From: Lachnoclostridium sp. UBA7215
Lineage (GTDB): Bacteria > Bacillota > Clostridia > Lachnospirales > Lachnospiraceae
NCBI GenBank assembly: GCA_002490465.1
Contig: DKUB01000070.1
Coordinates: 57,115 to 121,114, forward strand
Length of the DNA: 64,000 bases
Reading direction: 5' to 3'
Shown here: positions 1 through 8,077 of the stretch, in pieces
Layout of the letters: every line of letters starts with the position of its first letter
How positions within the stretch are numbered: the stretch's first letter is position 1
Notes under the pieces: model-generated
Told to the model about the DNA's origin: nothing
The model's input: only the letters and a program-made list of their open reading frames with translations
Databases searched by the model: none
Position numbers and translations under genes: made by a program

Positions 1-1
1 T

Positions 2-748
2 GGCATAATACTTGTAACCGGACCGACAGGAAGTGGTAAATCCACAACGCTGTATACCGTTCTCAGTGAACTTAATTCCGGTGATGTGAATATTATCACT
101 GTTGAGGATCCGGTTGAGGCTGATGTGGACGGCATTAACCAGGTACAGGTAAATGAAAAAGCAGGACTGACGTTTGCGTCAGCGCTGCGTTCGATTCTGC
201 GTCAGGACCCGGATATCATTATGATTGGTGAGATACGTGATGAGGAGACAGCGGGGATTGCTGTAAAAGCAGCTATTACGGGACATCTTGTAGTAAGTAC
301 CCTGCATACAAACAGTGCGGCAAGTACCATTACCCGTTTAGAGGATATGGGTGTGGAATCTTATTTAATTGCTGATTCTGTAGAAGGTATTATCGCTCAG
401 CGTCTGCTGCGCAGATTGTGCCCGAAATGCAAGCGGCCCCATGTCATGAATGATATGGACAAAATGCGCCTGCGCCTGCGTGGTCAGTCCACACCGACGA
501 TATACGAGCCGGGAGGGAATAGCTGTTCCTACTGCAACGGAACCGGGTACAGAGGACGAATTGGCGTATATGAGATTATGACAGTTTCTCCTGCGGTACG
601 TCAGGCGATTGCATCGCAGAGTGGAGCAGATGTAATCCAGAAAACTGCTTTGTCTGAGGGGATGACAACACTTCGTCTGGGGGCAGCGAAACTCGTACTT
701 CAGGGTATCACATCAATTTCTGAAGTGGAGAGGATTGCAGCAGATTAG
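2..748 (+). CDS. pilB: Type IV pilus assembly ATPase PilB (5' end outside window)
   Basis: Cytoplasmic hexameric ATPase that powers pilus extension. The reading frame is open from base 2, so the N-terminal domains lie outside the window and only the C-terminal motor domain (about 248 residues) is seen. Walker A (GPTGSGKST) lies at 20-46, followed by the Asp-box/Walker B region (ALRSILRQDPDIIMIGEIRD) and the His-box (GHLVVSTLHT). A four-cysteine zinc site typical of GspE/PilB and absent from PilT is seen as CPKC (419-430) and CSYC (524-535). pilT follows 20 bases later and pilC after that, the usual order. Identification is firm; the symbol rests on the pilus context, since GspE of type II secretion has the same domain. 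Confidence 0.93.
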   Translation, partial: GIILVTGPTGSGKSTTLYTVLSELNSGDVNIITVEDPVEADVDGINQVQVNEKAGLTFASALRSILRQDPDIIMIGEIRDEETAGIAVKAAITGHLVVSTLHTNSAASTITRLEDMGVESYLIADSVEGIIAQRLLRRLCPKCKRPHVMNDMDKMRLRLRGQSTPTIYEPGGNSCSYCNGTGYRGRIGVYEIMTVSPAVRQAIASQSGADVIQKTALSEGMTTLRLGAAKLVLQGITSISEVERIAAD

Positions 749-768
749 AAAATAAGAGGGGTTTATGT

Positions 769-1821
769 ATGACAATAACTGAATTACTGAAAGCGGCAAG
801 ACAGCTTGGGGCGTCGGATGTTCACGTATCTGTGGGGATTCCGCCAAGATGTCGTATTAATGGCGAACTGGTCACATTGAATGCTGACCGGATTATGCCT
901 GCGGATGCCAAGGCGTTAGTGGAAGAGATGATTCCCGCCCGGCAGGTAGAGCGTTTTAACAAAGACGGTGAAGTGGATTTTTCGTATGCGGTTAAAGGGG
1001 TAGGCAGGTTTCGTGTCAATGTATTTAAGCAGAGGGGAACAATGTCATTTGTTATCCGTCTTGTCAATACAGAGATACCTTCGCCGGAACAGCTCGGATT
1101 AACGGATGCGGTCATTGATTTGACACTGAAAAAACGAGGACTCATCCTCGTGACGGGGCCGACGGGAAGTGGTAAGTCTACAACGCTTGCTTCCCTTATA
1201 AATATAATCAATAAAACATATAAGAAACATATTATTACGCTGGAAGACCCGATTGAGTATTTACATTCCCATTCGGAATCCATTGTAAACCAGCGCGAAA
1301 TCGGCATTGACACACAGTCTTATGCAGCGGCGCTGCGCGCGGCGCTCCGGGAGGACCCGGATGTCATTTTAGTGGGGGAGATGCGTGATTTAGATACAAT
1401 TGCCACTGCAGTTACGGCGGCAGAGACAGGGCATCTTGTTTTATCGACATTACATACTATTGGGGCAGTAGCAACGATTGACCGAATTATTGATGTATTT
1501 CCAATGGAACAGCAGGGACAGATACGTTTGCAGCTCGCCACTCTTTTGGAGGCAATCATTTCTCAGCAGCTCCTTCCAACCGCAGATAAGAGAGGACGTG
1601 TAGCGGCATTTGAGATTATGTTTGCCAACAGCGCAATTCGTAATCTGATCCGCGAGGGCAAGTCTCACCAGATTACCTCAATTATACAGACAAGTAAACA
1701 GAGCGGAATGATTACAATGGATGATGCTTTGTTGGAATTATACCAGAAACGGGAAATAACAAAAGAGGATGCCCTCATGTTTGCTCAGGATAAAAATTCA
1801 TTGGCACGGCGTCTGTTCTAA
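769..1821 (+). CDS. pilT: Twitching motility/pilus retraction ATPase PilT
   Basis: Hexameric ATPase thought to depolymerise the pilus. At 350 residues it has the family length: N-terminal PAS-like domain (about 1-100), Walker A GPTGSGKST at about 130-138, an Asp-box with EDPDVILVGEMRD, a His-box GHLVLSTLHT, and the C-terminal AIRNLIREGK motif diagnostic of PilT. The zinc cysteines of PilB are absent. The start follows AGAGGGG. The stop codon overlaps the ribosome site of pilC, so the two are probably translationally linked. Its presence predicts retractile pili. Confidence 0.95.
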   Translation: MTITELLKAARQLGASDVHVSVGIPPRCRINGELVTLNADRIMPADAKALVEEMIPARQVERFNKDGEVDFSYAVKGVGRFRVNVFKQRGTMSFVIRLVNTEIPSPEQLGLTDAVIDLTLKKRGLILVTGPTGSGKSTTLASLINIINKTYKKHIITLEDPIEYLHSHSESIVNQREIGIDTQSYAAALRAALREDPDVILVGEMRDLDTIATAVTAAETGHLVLSTLHTIGAVATIDRIIDVFPMEQQGQIRLQLATLLEAIISQQLLPTADKRGRVAAFEIMFANSAIRNLIREGKSHQITSIIQTSKQSGMITMDDALLELYQKREITKEDALMFAQDKNSLARRLF

Positions 1822-1835
1822 AAGGAGGAATATAT

Positions 1836-3053
1836 TTGGCAAAATATAAGTATACCGCAACAGATAGGAATGGAAAAGAGAAAAAGGGGATTGTGGAGGC
1901 CTCTGATGAACAGCAGGCGATTAATAAGCTGAAGGCAGACGGCGTTATGGTGACGGATATCCATGAAACAAAATCTCTGGATGATGCCAGCTGGAATATC
2001 ACGATTGGAAACCCTGTCAAAAAAAAGGATATCACAATATTCTGTAAGCAGTTCTATAGCATATTGAATGCGGGTGTTACTGTTATTGAGGGGCTTCGTA
2101 TGGTATGCGACCAGACTGAGAGTAAGGAACTGAAAAAAGCTCTGACTAATGTTCAGGTAAATGTCGAAAAGGGGGATTCGCTGGCAGATGCTATGGCGGC
2201 CGAGGGAAAAGTGTTCCCGGATATTTTAGTCCATATGGTGGCTGCCGGGGAGGCAACCGGAAATCTGGAAATTGCTTTTGACCGGATTTGTAATCAGTTC
2301 GATAAAGATATGAAACTGTCTTCCATGGTGCGCTCGGCTATGATTTATCCGATTGTTGTATTAATTGTTGCGGTTGCTGTCGTTATCGTTTTGATGGTAA
2401 CGGTTATTCCGAATTTTCAGCAGACATTTGAGGAGATGGGGGAAGAACTTCCGCTTCCGACACAGATGGTAATTGCTGTCAGTGATTTTATGGTTAATAA
2501 TATTGTCTGGGTGATAGGCGGTCTTGTTGGTTTTATTGTGCTGATTATGGTGGCAAAAAGTACGGAGACCGGCAAGTATGTTACGAGTCAGCTTGCACTG
2601 GTGATTCCTATGATTAAGAATTTTGCTGTAAAAAATGCGGCGGCAAAATTTTCAATGACGATGTCAACACTGATTGCTTCGGGTGTGTCACTTGTTGAGG
2701 CGTTACAAATTGTTTCTGATGTTATAGAGAACAGGGTCATAAGACAGTCCCTGTATGAGTGCCGGGATCAGGTGATGGAGGGGGTTCCTATGTCAGAGCC
2801 GATTGCTGATGCAGAGATATTTCCGCCAATGCTTCACCATATGCTGAAAATTGGTGAAGATACCGGAACAACAGAGCAGATGTTAGATAAAGTAGCGGAG
2901 TATTATGAAGCGGAGGTAGAGGAGGCGACAAAAAACCTGACAACTGCCATGGAGCCAATGATTATTATTGTGCTGGCTGTCCTTGTTGGCGGTGTTGTTG
3001 GTTCTATCGTTATGCCAATGCTCAGTATTTACGAGAATGCAGGGAATGTGTGA
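1836..3053 (+). CDS. pilC: Type IV pilus inner-membrane platform protein PilC
   Basis: Polytopic GspF/PilC-family protein that couples the ATPases to pilin insertion. 405 residues with two T2SF domains (about 68-190 and 270-390) and hydrophobic segments near residues 168-195, 222-240 and 374-396. The start is TTG at 1836, preceded by AAGGAGG at 1822-1828; no nearby ATG fits the conserved N-terminus MAKYKYTATDRNGKEKKG. It is the last gene of pilBTC; the locus is then interrupted by about 2 kb before the major pilin. Confidence 0.94.
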   Translation: MAKYKYTATDRNGKEKKGIVEASDEQQAINKLKADGVMVTDIHETKSLDDASWNITIGNPVKKKDITIFCKQFYSILNAGVTVIEGLRMVCDQTESKELKKALTNVQVNVEKGDSLADAMAAEGKVFPDILVHMVAAGEATGNLEIAFDRICNQFDKDMKLSSMVRSAMIYPIVVLIVAVAVVIVLMVTVIPNFQQTFEEMGEELPLPTQMVIAVSDFMVNNIVWVIGGLVGFIVLIMVAKSTETGKYVTSQLALVIPMIKNFAVKNAAAKFSMTMSTLIASGVSLVEALQIVSDVIENRVIRQSLYECRDQVMEGVPMSEPIADAEIFPPMLHHMLKIGEDTGTTEQMLDKVAEYYEAEVEEATKNLTTAMEPMIIIVLAVLVGGVVGSIVMPMLSIYENAGNV

Positions 3054-3094
3054 TAAGAATGCCAGTTGCAAAAAATTGCAAGAGACGGTTTTGC

Positions 3095-3177
3095 TTAACA
3101 TAAAGGCAGTTCGCAGAGTGTACTACCCATTTTTTTTATCTTTAGCGGTGTCATACACCAGCTGTATCAGTAAAACT
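3095..3177. repeat. Degenerate repeat, left copy, with terminator-like hairpin
   Basis: This segment matches 4584-4654 (shared blocks include GGCAGTTCGCAGAG and GTCATACACCAGC). It contains a GGCAGT...ACTACC hairpin followed by eight T, so it may terminate pilBTC transcripts. On the minus strand both copies can be read as a short hydrophobic peptide ending in LVYD, reminiscent of small holin-like toxin genes of clostridia, but neither copy has an intact start. The two copies bracket an Rpn-type nuclease gene. Confidence 0.6.
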
Positions 3178-3212
3178 GGTTCAAATTAAAAATGAAGGAC
3201 AAAATATTTAAC

Positions 3213-3241
3213 TTGACAAATGTAAAAGAATGTCTTATAAT
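3213..3241 (+). promoter_or_regulatory. Vegetative promoter upstream of Rpn-type gene
   Basis: Perfect TTGACA (3213-3218) and TATAAT (3236-3241) with a 17-base spacer. The start point would be about 210 bases upstream of the next start codon, leaving a long leader. Confidence 0.75.
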
Positions 3242-3458
3242 GTTTACAGATGGTCATTAACCGGACTGTCGATAAATCTAAAAATCAAAATTTCTAAGGT
3301 TTAATGGCGTTTCTGCTGTTTTCAACGAGAAATGATTGCCCGGAATGGGCAAAAGGCGGGATGTCAGCGAACCTGATTCCTGCCGGAAAATGGAGCAAAT
3401 ATTTAATGATGTTCCATTGTTTGTAGTGTAATATCTGACAAGAATAGGGAGGAATCGT

Positions 3459-4457
3459 ATGGGAAAAGAAAATAATGCCGTATTGTCCTATTTGGAGGAT
3501 AATGAGCGCTTTGCGGATGTCTTTAACTGTTTTTACTTTGGAGGACGTGAAGTCATAAAACCGCAGGAGATGATGGAAGCCTCTGAAGTATATGCTGCAG
3601 AGCCGGCAGAAAAGGAAGGACAAAGAATCCGGGATATCATAAAACATCTGAAGTCCGGAGCCTGTTTAAAGATACTGGCCATAGAGGCGCAGAATGACAT
3701 AAGTTATATTATGCCGTGGCGTATCATGGAGTATGACTGCCTGGAGTATCGGAAGCAGATCCGCCATGTGCAGAGGGAGAACAGCAGGAAGGACAGCGAG
3801 GGCGTCGGAGTCTATAAAAATGCCGGAGAGCGCCTCGGGAAATTCCGCAGGCAGGACAGGATAGCCCCGGTTTACACGCTCTGTCTGTATCATGGGGTGG
3901 AAAGGTGGGATGGCCCGTGCTGTTTAAAAGATATGATGGATTTTGGTCTGGAAAGCACTGGTACGTCCGGAGAGGAATGGGAGAAATATTTTGCAGATTA
4001 TCCCATGCGGCTTATTTGTGTAAACGACCTGGCAGACTATACAGGGTTTAAGACCTCCCTGAAGACGGTGTTTGCCCTGTTGCCATTTCGCAGAAACAGG
4101 GAAGGGCTGAAAAAAATGCTGGAGGAAAATCCGGAATATCAAAAAATGGACGAAGAGACTGCGAGGACGGTCAGTGTACTAATGGGAATTAAAGGTTTCA
4201 CGGAAAAACAGGAACGATACAAGGAAGAGGAGGGATACAATATGTGTCAGGCTATACAGGAAATGATTGAAGAAGGAAGAATCGAGGGCCGGATGGAAGG
4301 TCAGAGTAAAGAGCAGGAGAATGGAATCCTCATACTAATGCAGTTATTAAGCAAGGATTACGGAATAAAAGAAAAAGAGATTGCGGATAAATTGCAGAAG
4401 TATTATGCGCTTTCGGAGGAGGACGCCTGGGATGCCCTTCATGCAAAAAAGATTTGA
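3459..4457 (+). CDS. Rpn-family PD-(D/E)XK nuclease / putative transposase
   Basis: 332 residues resembling the Rpn (recombination-promoting nuclease, formerly 'putative transposase') proteins abundant in Lachnospiraceae. Visible signatures are the N-terminal SYLEDNERFADVFNCFYF block, the catalytic-like LKILAIEAQND segment (an E-x-Q/K motif with the acidic residue upstream), the RIAPVYTLCLYHGVERWDGP block, and a charged C-terminal tail with the EEGRIEGRMEGQ repeat followed by a small helical domain. In E. coli the family raises recA-independent recombination; the function here is inferred only. The start follows GGGAGGA. It sits between pilC and the major pilin, bracketed by related repeats, so it is probably an intruder in the pilus locus. 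Confidence 0.75.
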   Translation: MGKENNAVLSYLEDNERFADVFNCFYFGGREVIKPQEMMEASEVYAAEPAEKEGQRIRDIIKHLKSGACLKILAIEAQNDISYIMPWRIMEYDCLEYRKQIRHVQRENSRKDSEGVGVYKNAGERLGKFRRQDRIAPVYTLCLYHGVERWDGPCCLKDMMDFGLESTGTSGEEWEKYFADYPMRLICVNDLADYTGFKTSLKTVFALLPFRRNREGLKKMLEENPEYQKMDEETARTVSVLMGIKGFTEKQERYKEEEGYNMCQAIQEMIEEGRIEGRMEGQSKEQENGILILMQLLSKDYGIKEKEIADKLQKYYALSEEDAWDALHAKKI

Positions 4458-4542
4458 CAAATTGAATAAAATCTATATAATATGTGATAGAAAAGGTACA
4501 GCCGCAGCAGACGGTTTTGCATTGGTTAATAGTTACTTAAGT

Positions 4543-4581
4543 AAAAAGCAACCTAAACCTTGGTCGGGCGGTTGCTTTTTT
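4543..4581. terminator. Bidirectional intrinsic terminator
   Basis: An 11-bp stem AAAAAGCAACC (4543-4553) pairs with GGTTGCTTTTT (from 4570) and ends in six T. It lies 85 bases after the Rpn-type gene. The minus-strand reading frame of the degenerate small-toxin-like repeat runs into it. Confidence 0.8.
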
Positions 4582-4583
4582 GT

Positions 4584-4654
4584 TTAACATAGGGGCAGTT
4601 CGCAGAGCGTACTGCCCGTTGTTTTTTGTCATACACCAGCCGCACCAGTGAAAC
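4584..4654. repeat. Degenerate repeat, right copy, with terminator-like hairpin
   Basis: Partner of 3095-3177. Here the hairpin is better preserved (GGCAGTTCGC pairs with GCGTACTGCC, followed by a T-rich run). On the minus strand an open frame of about 60 codons includes hydrophobic IVGVVATIIRTLVSL, then LVYDKK. The nearest ATG codons behind GGAGGTG are out of frame with it, so I read it as a decayed small toxin-like gene rather than a live one. Confidence 0.5.
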
Positions 4655-4920
4655 TAAAGTACGGATTATGGTGGCAACGACACCTACAATGTCAAACAAT
4701 ACTTGCTGACCTTTCGTAATACTTTCCTCATAGGCATCACCTCCAAATGCGAGGAAGCCCGTATGTACTTATACGCGGAAAGGCAAAACCGCCACCTGAT
4801 GCTACAACAGCACCCGTAATGTGATTGCAGCATAATCACATACACATATCAATAAATATATCACAATCTGTAAATATTTGTAAAATTATTGAAAAAATAC
4901 CACGAGTATCTAAAAAGAAA

Positions 4921-4949
4921 TTGACATATTCCCACAAAAATACTATAAT
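4921..4949 (+). promoter_or_regulatory. Major pilin promoter
   Basis: TTGACA (4921-4926), 17 bases, TATAAT (4944-4949): a consensus vegetative promoter. It gives the major pilin and downstream pilus genes their own transcription start, independent of pilBTC. Confidence 0.85.
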
Positions 4950-4963
4950 TATTATAATATAAT

Positions 4964-4984
4964 CTACTCTGTGGCGCAGAGTAG
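4964..4984 (+). promoter_or_regulatory. 5' stem-loop at the start of the pilin mRNA
   Basis: CTACTCTG (4964-4971) and CAGAGTAG (4977-4984) form a perfect 8-bp stem with a 5-base loop. It begins only about 8-10 bases after the expected transcription start. Such extreme 5' hairpins often protect abundant mRNAs from 5'-end decay; this role is inferred. Confidence 0.6.
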
Positions 4985-5044
4985 ACGAACTGCCCTTGAT
5001 TATCCCAAAAGGAAGGGTAAAAAAATAAAAAGGAGTGTATGGGT

Positions 5045-5524
5045 ATGAAGAAAAAGATTCAGAAGTATCTGGCTGGCGAGAGAGAGGGCTTCTCCCTTGT
5101 TGAGCTGATTATTGTAATTGCTATTATGGCAATTCTGATTGGTGTTGTTACACTGGCGGTACTGCCAAATATCGCAAAATCAAAAGAGAGCAAGGATATT
5201 ACGGCGTTGGATTCACTATTAAGTGCGGTCAATAATGCAGTGGCATCCCAGCAGGTTTCAACATCCGGTTCGTTTGATATGGCGATTGCCAGTAATCAGG
5301 CAACATTCCCTGCTGCTGGTAGTAGTACAATTGCGGATGAAGTATCAAAATTAATGGGTAAAACTGCGATTGATTTGTCTTCTTCAAAATGTCAGTCAGC
5401 TGCACAGATTCATTGTGCTTGGACATTCAGCGGTTCAACAATTGGAATTACTGTTACTGTTCAGGATTCTGCTGGTGCAAAGGTAACAGGAGATTATATG
5501 GGAGATTTTGAGGTTAAGAACTAA
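5045..5524 (+). CDS. pilA: Major type IV pilin (PilA-like)
   Basis: Prepilin with a short basic leader and the cleavage motif EG/FSLVEL, Glu at mature position 5, followed by a hydrophobic helix (IIVIAIMAILIGVVTLAVLP). The mature protein is about 140 residues and rich in Ser, Ala and Thr. Two ATGs are possible: 5039 is only 3 bases from AGGAG (5031-5035), whereas 5045 has a normal 9-base spacing and is chosen. It has its own consensus promoter and 5' hairpin and stands first in the pilin cluster, which together suggest that it is the main structural subunit. Confidence 0.9.
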   Translation: MKKKIQKYLAGEREGFSLVELIIVIAIMAILIGVVTLAVLPNIAKSKESKDITALDSLLSAVNNAVASQQVSTSGSFDMAIASNQATFPAAGSSTIADEVSKLMGKTAIDLSSSKCQSAAQIHCAWTFSGSTIGITVTVQDSAGAKVTGDYMGDFEVKN

Positions 5525-5574
5525 TCTTAAAAGCTAACTATATCTGAACAACTTGTACAAGAGGAGAATCCGCT

Positions 5575-6354
5575 ATGGCATGGGAACATTACATTCTCTA
5601 CATAATTGTATTCTTATATGGCATTGTCATCGGAAGCTTTCTGAATGTCTGCATATACCGGATACCAAAGGGAGAAAACATTGTCACAGTGGGTTCTCAT
5701 TGTCTACATTGCAATCACAAATTGCGCTGGTATGACTTATTTCCGCTCTTTAGCTGGCTGTTTCTCAGAGGAAAATGCCGCTACTGTGGGGCGGGGATAT
5801 CCATCCAGTATCCTGTCATTGAGGGATTCAATGGGTTACTTTATCTGGTGGTATTTTTCGTGAACGGATGGAATGTGGACAGTTTTTTGTACTGTACGAT
5901 GACTTCAATACTAATTGTGATAAGTGTCATTGACTACCGGATTATGATGATTCCGACGGCAGCAGACTTTCTTTTATTAGCAGTGGGGCTGATACATCTT
6001 TTTTTACATTTGAATGAGTGGACTTATTATGTAATTGGCTTCGTTTCGGTAGGCCTTTTTCTGCTATTATGCGCCCTGTTATTCCGTGCTGCGACTGGAA
6101 AGAGCGGACTGGGACTTGGTGATGTAGAATTAATGGCATGCGCCGGACTTTGTATTGGTTGGGGACACGGCTTGTTTGCTATTGTTTTGGGCTCTGTCCT
6201 GGGTGTTCTGGTAGAGGGGACAAAAATACTGGTCACGAAGAAAAAAGGAAAATTTCCGTTTGGTCCCTATTTATCCATTGGTGTGTGGATAGCAGCATTG
6301 TGGGGAAACATGCTATATGAGTGGTATATGAATTGGGCTATGGGGATGAACTAA
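5575..6354 (+). CDS. pilD: Prepilin peptidase (A24 family)
   Basis: Polytopic aspartic protease that removes prepilin leaders and N-methylates the new N-terminus. 259 residues. It begins with the GSFLNVCIYRIP block of the methyltransferase-like domain, followed by two CxxC pairs (CLHC near residue 42, CRYC near 68). The two catalytic aspartates lie in VIDYR (D120) and GLGDVEL (D183). RBS AGAGGAG. It follows the pilin by 50 bases with no terminator between, so the two are probably cotranscribed. All prepilin-like products of this locus are likely substrates. Confidence 0.95.
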   Translation: MAWEHYILYIIVFLYGIVIGSFLNVCIYRIPKGENIVTVGSHCLHCNHKLRWYDLFPLFSWLFLRGKCRYCGAGISIQYPVIEGFNGLLYLVVFFVNGWNVDSFLYCTMTSILIVISVIDYRIMMIPTAADFLLLAVGLIHLFLHLNEWTYYVIGFVSVGLFLLLCALLFRAATGKSGLGLGDVELMACAGLCIGWGHGLFAIVLGSVLGVLVEGTKILVTKKKGKFPFGPYLSIGVWIAALWGNMLYEWYMNWAMGMN

Positions 6355-6450
6355 AAAATTATTACAAAAGCGTTTTGTTGCTTTTAGAGTTTTCAAGCTC
6401 TTTTGAGTGCTGTAAAAGCAGCAAAGAGAATGCGTCAGGAGGAGAGCTAG

Positions 6451-8076
6451 ATGGCAAAAAAAGTGGTTGTGGTACGTGTGGGTTCAAGGACAACCCATAT
6501 TGTACATATGGATAATGCCATGAATAACCCAACAATATATGGATGTGTGCGTATACCGACACCGGAGCATGCTTTTGTAGACGGTATGATTTCGGATGTT
6601 GTAGAGGTTGCCAGAAGGATAAAAACGGCATGCCAGGAAAAAGGGATTCATACGAAGGACGTTATTTTTACGATTGCGTCCTCTAAAATCGCGAGCAGGG
6701 AAACAACAATTCCGGTAGTAAATAAAACAAAAATATCGCAGCTTGTTATGAGCCAGGTTTCTGATTTGTTTCCGGTAGATTCTGACAGTTATATCTTTTC
6801 GTACCTGCTCCAGGGAGCGCCCAGACAGGACAAGGATGCCTCGCAAGTTCAGGATGTCCGGATTTTTGCCATACCTTCCGATATGGTGGATTGTTATTAT
6901 ACACTAGCCAATACAATAGGTATGAATGTTGTGGCTTTGGAGGCAGACGGAAATAGTATTTTTGAGATTATGAGACGGCAGGTAACGGAAGGGGTTATCA
7001 TGTCGGTGCAGTTAAATCGTGAGTCCACGCTGGTAAATATTATGACAGGGGAAAATCTTTTGCTGCAGCGTACCATTCCTTATGGGATTAATGCGTTTGC
7101 TGAGGTTGTGGTCCACGAACCGGCTTTTCAGGTAAGGGATATTGAAGAGGCATATCGCATGCTGAATACCCAGCGGGTGCTGGTGGGACATTTGAGTGAA
7201 GAAAATCCAACAGGAGATTTTTCTTTAGAAAAGAGGATTGAAGTTACAGACAATGGGGAATACATGATTAGCAACATTTTCCGTATTGTGGAATATTATA
7301 ATTCTAAATTTAAAGCTCAACCTATTAAGGAAATTATATGTGCCGGTATTGGATGTGCTGTAGTTGGAATTCATGAGTTGATTGCCAATGAGGTTGGAAT
7401 TCCGGTAAGCAAGCCGGAAAAGTTAGTGGGGATCCGTTTTAACCGTAAGGTGTCCATGGATGCCGCGCTTCTTCAATATATTAACTGTTTTGGCGCAGTA
7501 TTTAAGCCGGTGCGGTTCATTCCCAGGGAGATAGCCAGGAAAGAAGCAAAAAAGGGAGCATTGACAGGTGCTATACTCATATTTATCGGATTATTTTTAC
7601 TCAGTGGAGTGTTAGCAGGATTATCGGTTTTTCAGGTTTTGATGGCCACGGAAGAAAGGGATATAGCCAGGGAGAGGCATGATGCAATGGCATCCGTTCA
7701 GACCGAATTTACTGAGCTGACTCAGATTGTAACGGATTATGGGATGTATAAAATGGTGAAAGCCGGTATTGATACACATGGAAATCATTTTCACGCATTA
7801 TTAGACCGGATATCAGATTTGTGCCCTAAATCGTTTAAAATTCAGAGTATTGTGGCGGATGAGATGAAAGTTACAATAAGTGCTGTATCCGTGGACCGCC
7901 TCTCATCGCTCTCTAAACTGCAGATGCAGTTAAATAAAATAGAAAATATTCAGAATGTTACGATTGCACAGATTTCGGAATCTACGGAGGCATTAACAAA
8001 GAAAAAACAGTATGTATACACATTAGAATTTTCCTATATCAGTTCTATTTTGGCAACGGCAGAAGGGGGGCAGTGA
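6451..8076 (+). CDS. pilM: Fused PilM-PilN pilus alignment protein
   Basis: The first ~360 residues are a PilM-type actin-like ATPase (opening KKVVVVRVGSRTTHIVHM, then the SHS2-like region). A transmembrane helix follows at about residues 371-395, then a coiled coil and a ferredoxin-like periplasmic-type domain typical of PilN. Standard PilM is about 350 residues and cytoplasmic and PilN about 190, so at 541 residues this single chain replaces both; no separate pilN exists before pilO. RBS AGGAGAG. It overlaps nothing but is only 1 base from pilO. The fusion removes the usual PilM-PilN tail binding step. Confidence 0.88.
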   Translation: MAKKVVVVRVGSRTTHIVHMDNAMNNPTIYGCVRIPTPEHAFVDGMISDVVEVARRIKTACQEKGIHTKDVIFTIASSKIASRETTIPVVNKTKISQLVMSQVSDLFPVDSDSYIFSYLLQGAPRQDKDASQVQDVRIFAIPSDMVDCYYTLANTIGMNVVALEADGNSIFEIMRRQVTEGVIMSVQLNRESTLVNIMTGENLLLQRTIPYGINAFAEVVVHEPAFQVRDIEEAYRMLNTQRVLVGHLSEENPTGDFSLEKRIEVTDNGEYMISNIFRIVEYYNSKFKAQPIKEIICAGIGCAVVGIHELIANEVGIPVSKPEKLVGIRFNRKVSMDAALLQYINCFGAVFKPVRFIPREIARKEAKKGALTGAILIFIGLFLLSGVLAGLSVFQVLMATEERDIARERHDAMASVQTEFTELTQIVTDYGMYKMVKAGIDTHGNHFHALLDRISDLCPKSFKIQSIVADEMKVTISAVSVDRLSSLSKLQMQLNKIENIQNVTIAQISESTEALTKKKQYVYTLEFSYISSILATAEGGQ

Positions 8077-8077
8077 T

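Larger units (their letters stand above)
3054..3458. other. 405-base intergenic region upstream of the nuclease gene
   Basis: No convincing gene is seen. It holds the left degenerate repeat (3095-3177), a consensus promoter (3213-3241) and an untranslated stretch of about 210 bases before the next start codon. That leader contains a small hairpin (TTGCCC at 3336-3341, GGGCAA at 3347-3352). It does not match any riboswitch class that I recognise. Confidence 0.5.
4458..5038. other. 581-base intergenic region upstream of the major pilin
   Basis: It contains in order a TTACTTAAGTAA palindrome (4533-4544), a strong bidirectional terminator (4543-4581), the right degenerate repeat (4584-4654), a stretch (4660-4820) with ribosome-site-like GGAGGTGATG on the minus strand, and the pilin promoter and 5' hairpin (4921-4984). 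No intact gene is supported. Confidence 0.5.

Noticed and set aside
822..1313. Long open frame on the minus strand inside pilT
   Set aside because: It is fully antisense to a gene with clear motifs, has no ribosome site and no recognisable protein features.
3242..3458. c-di-GMP or other riboswitch in the long leader of the first Rpn-type gene
   Set aside because: Only one short hairpin is seen; none of the conserved blocks of known riboswitch classes was found.
4664..4819. Short plus-strand open frame (about 51 codons) upstream of the pilin promoter
   Set aside because: No start codon with a ribosome site is present and a stop lies directly upstream; it overlaps the decayed minus-strand element.
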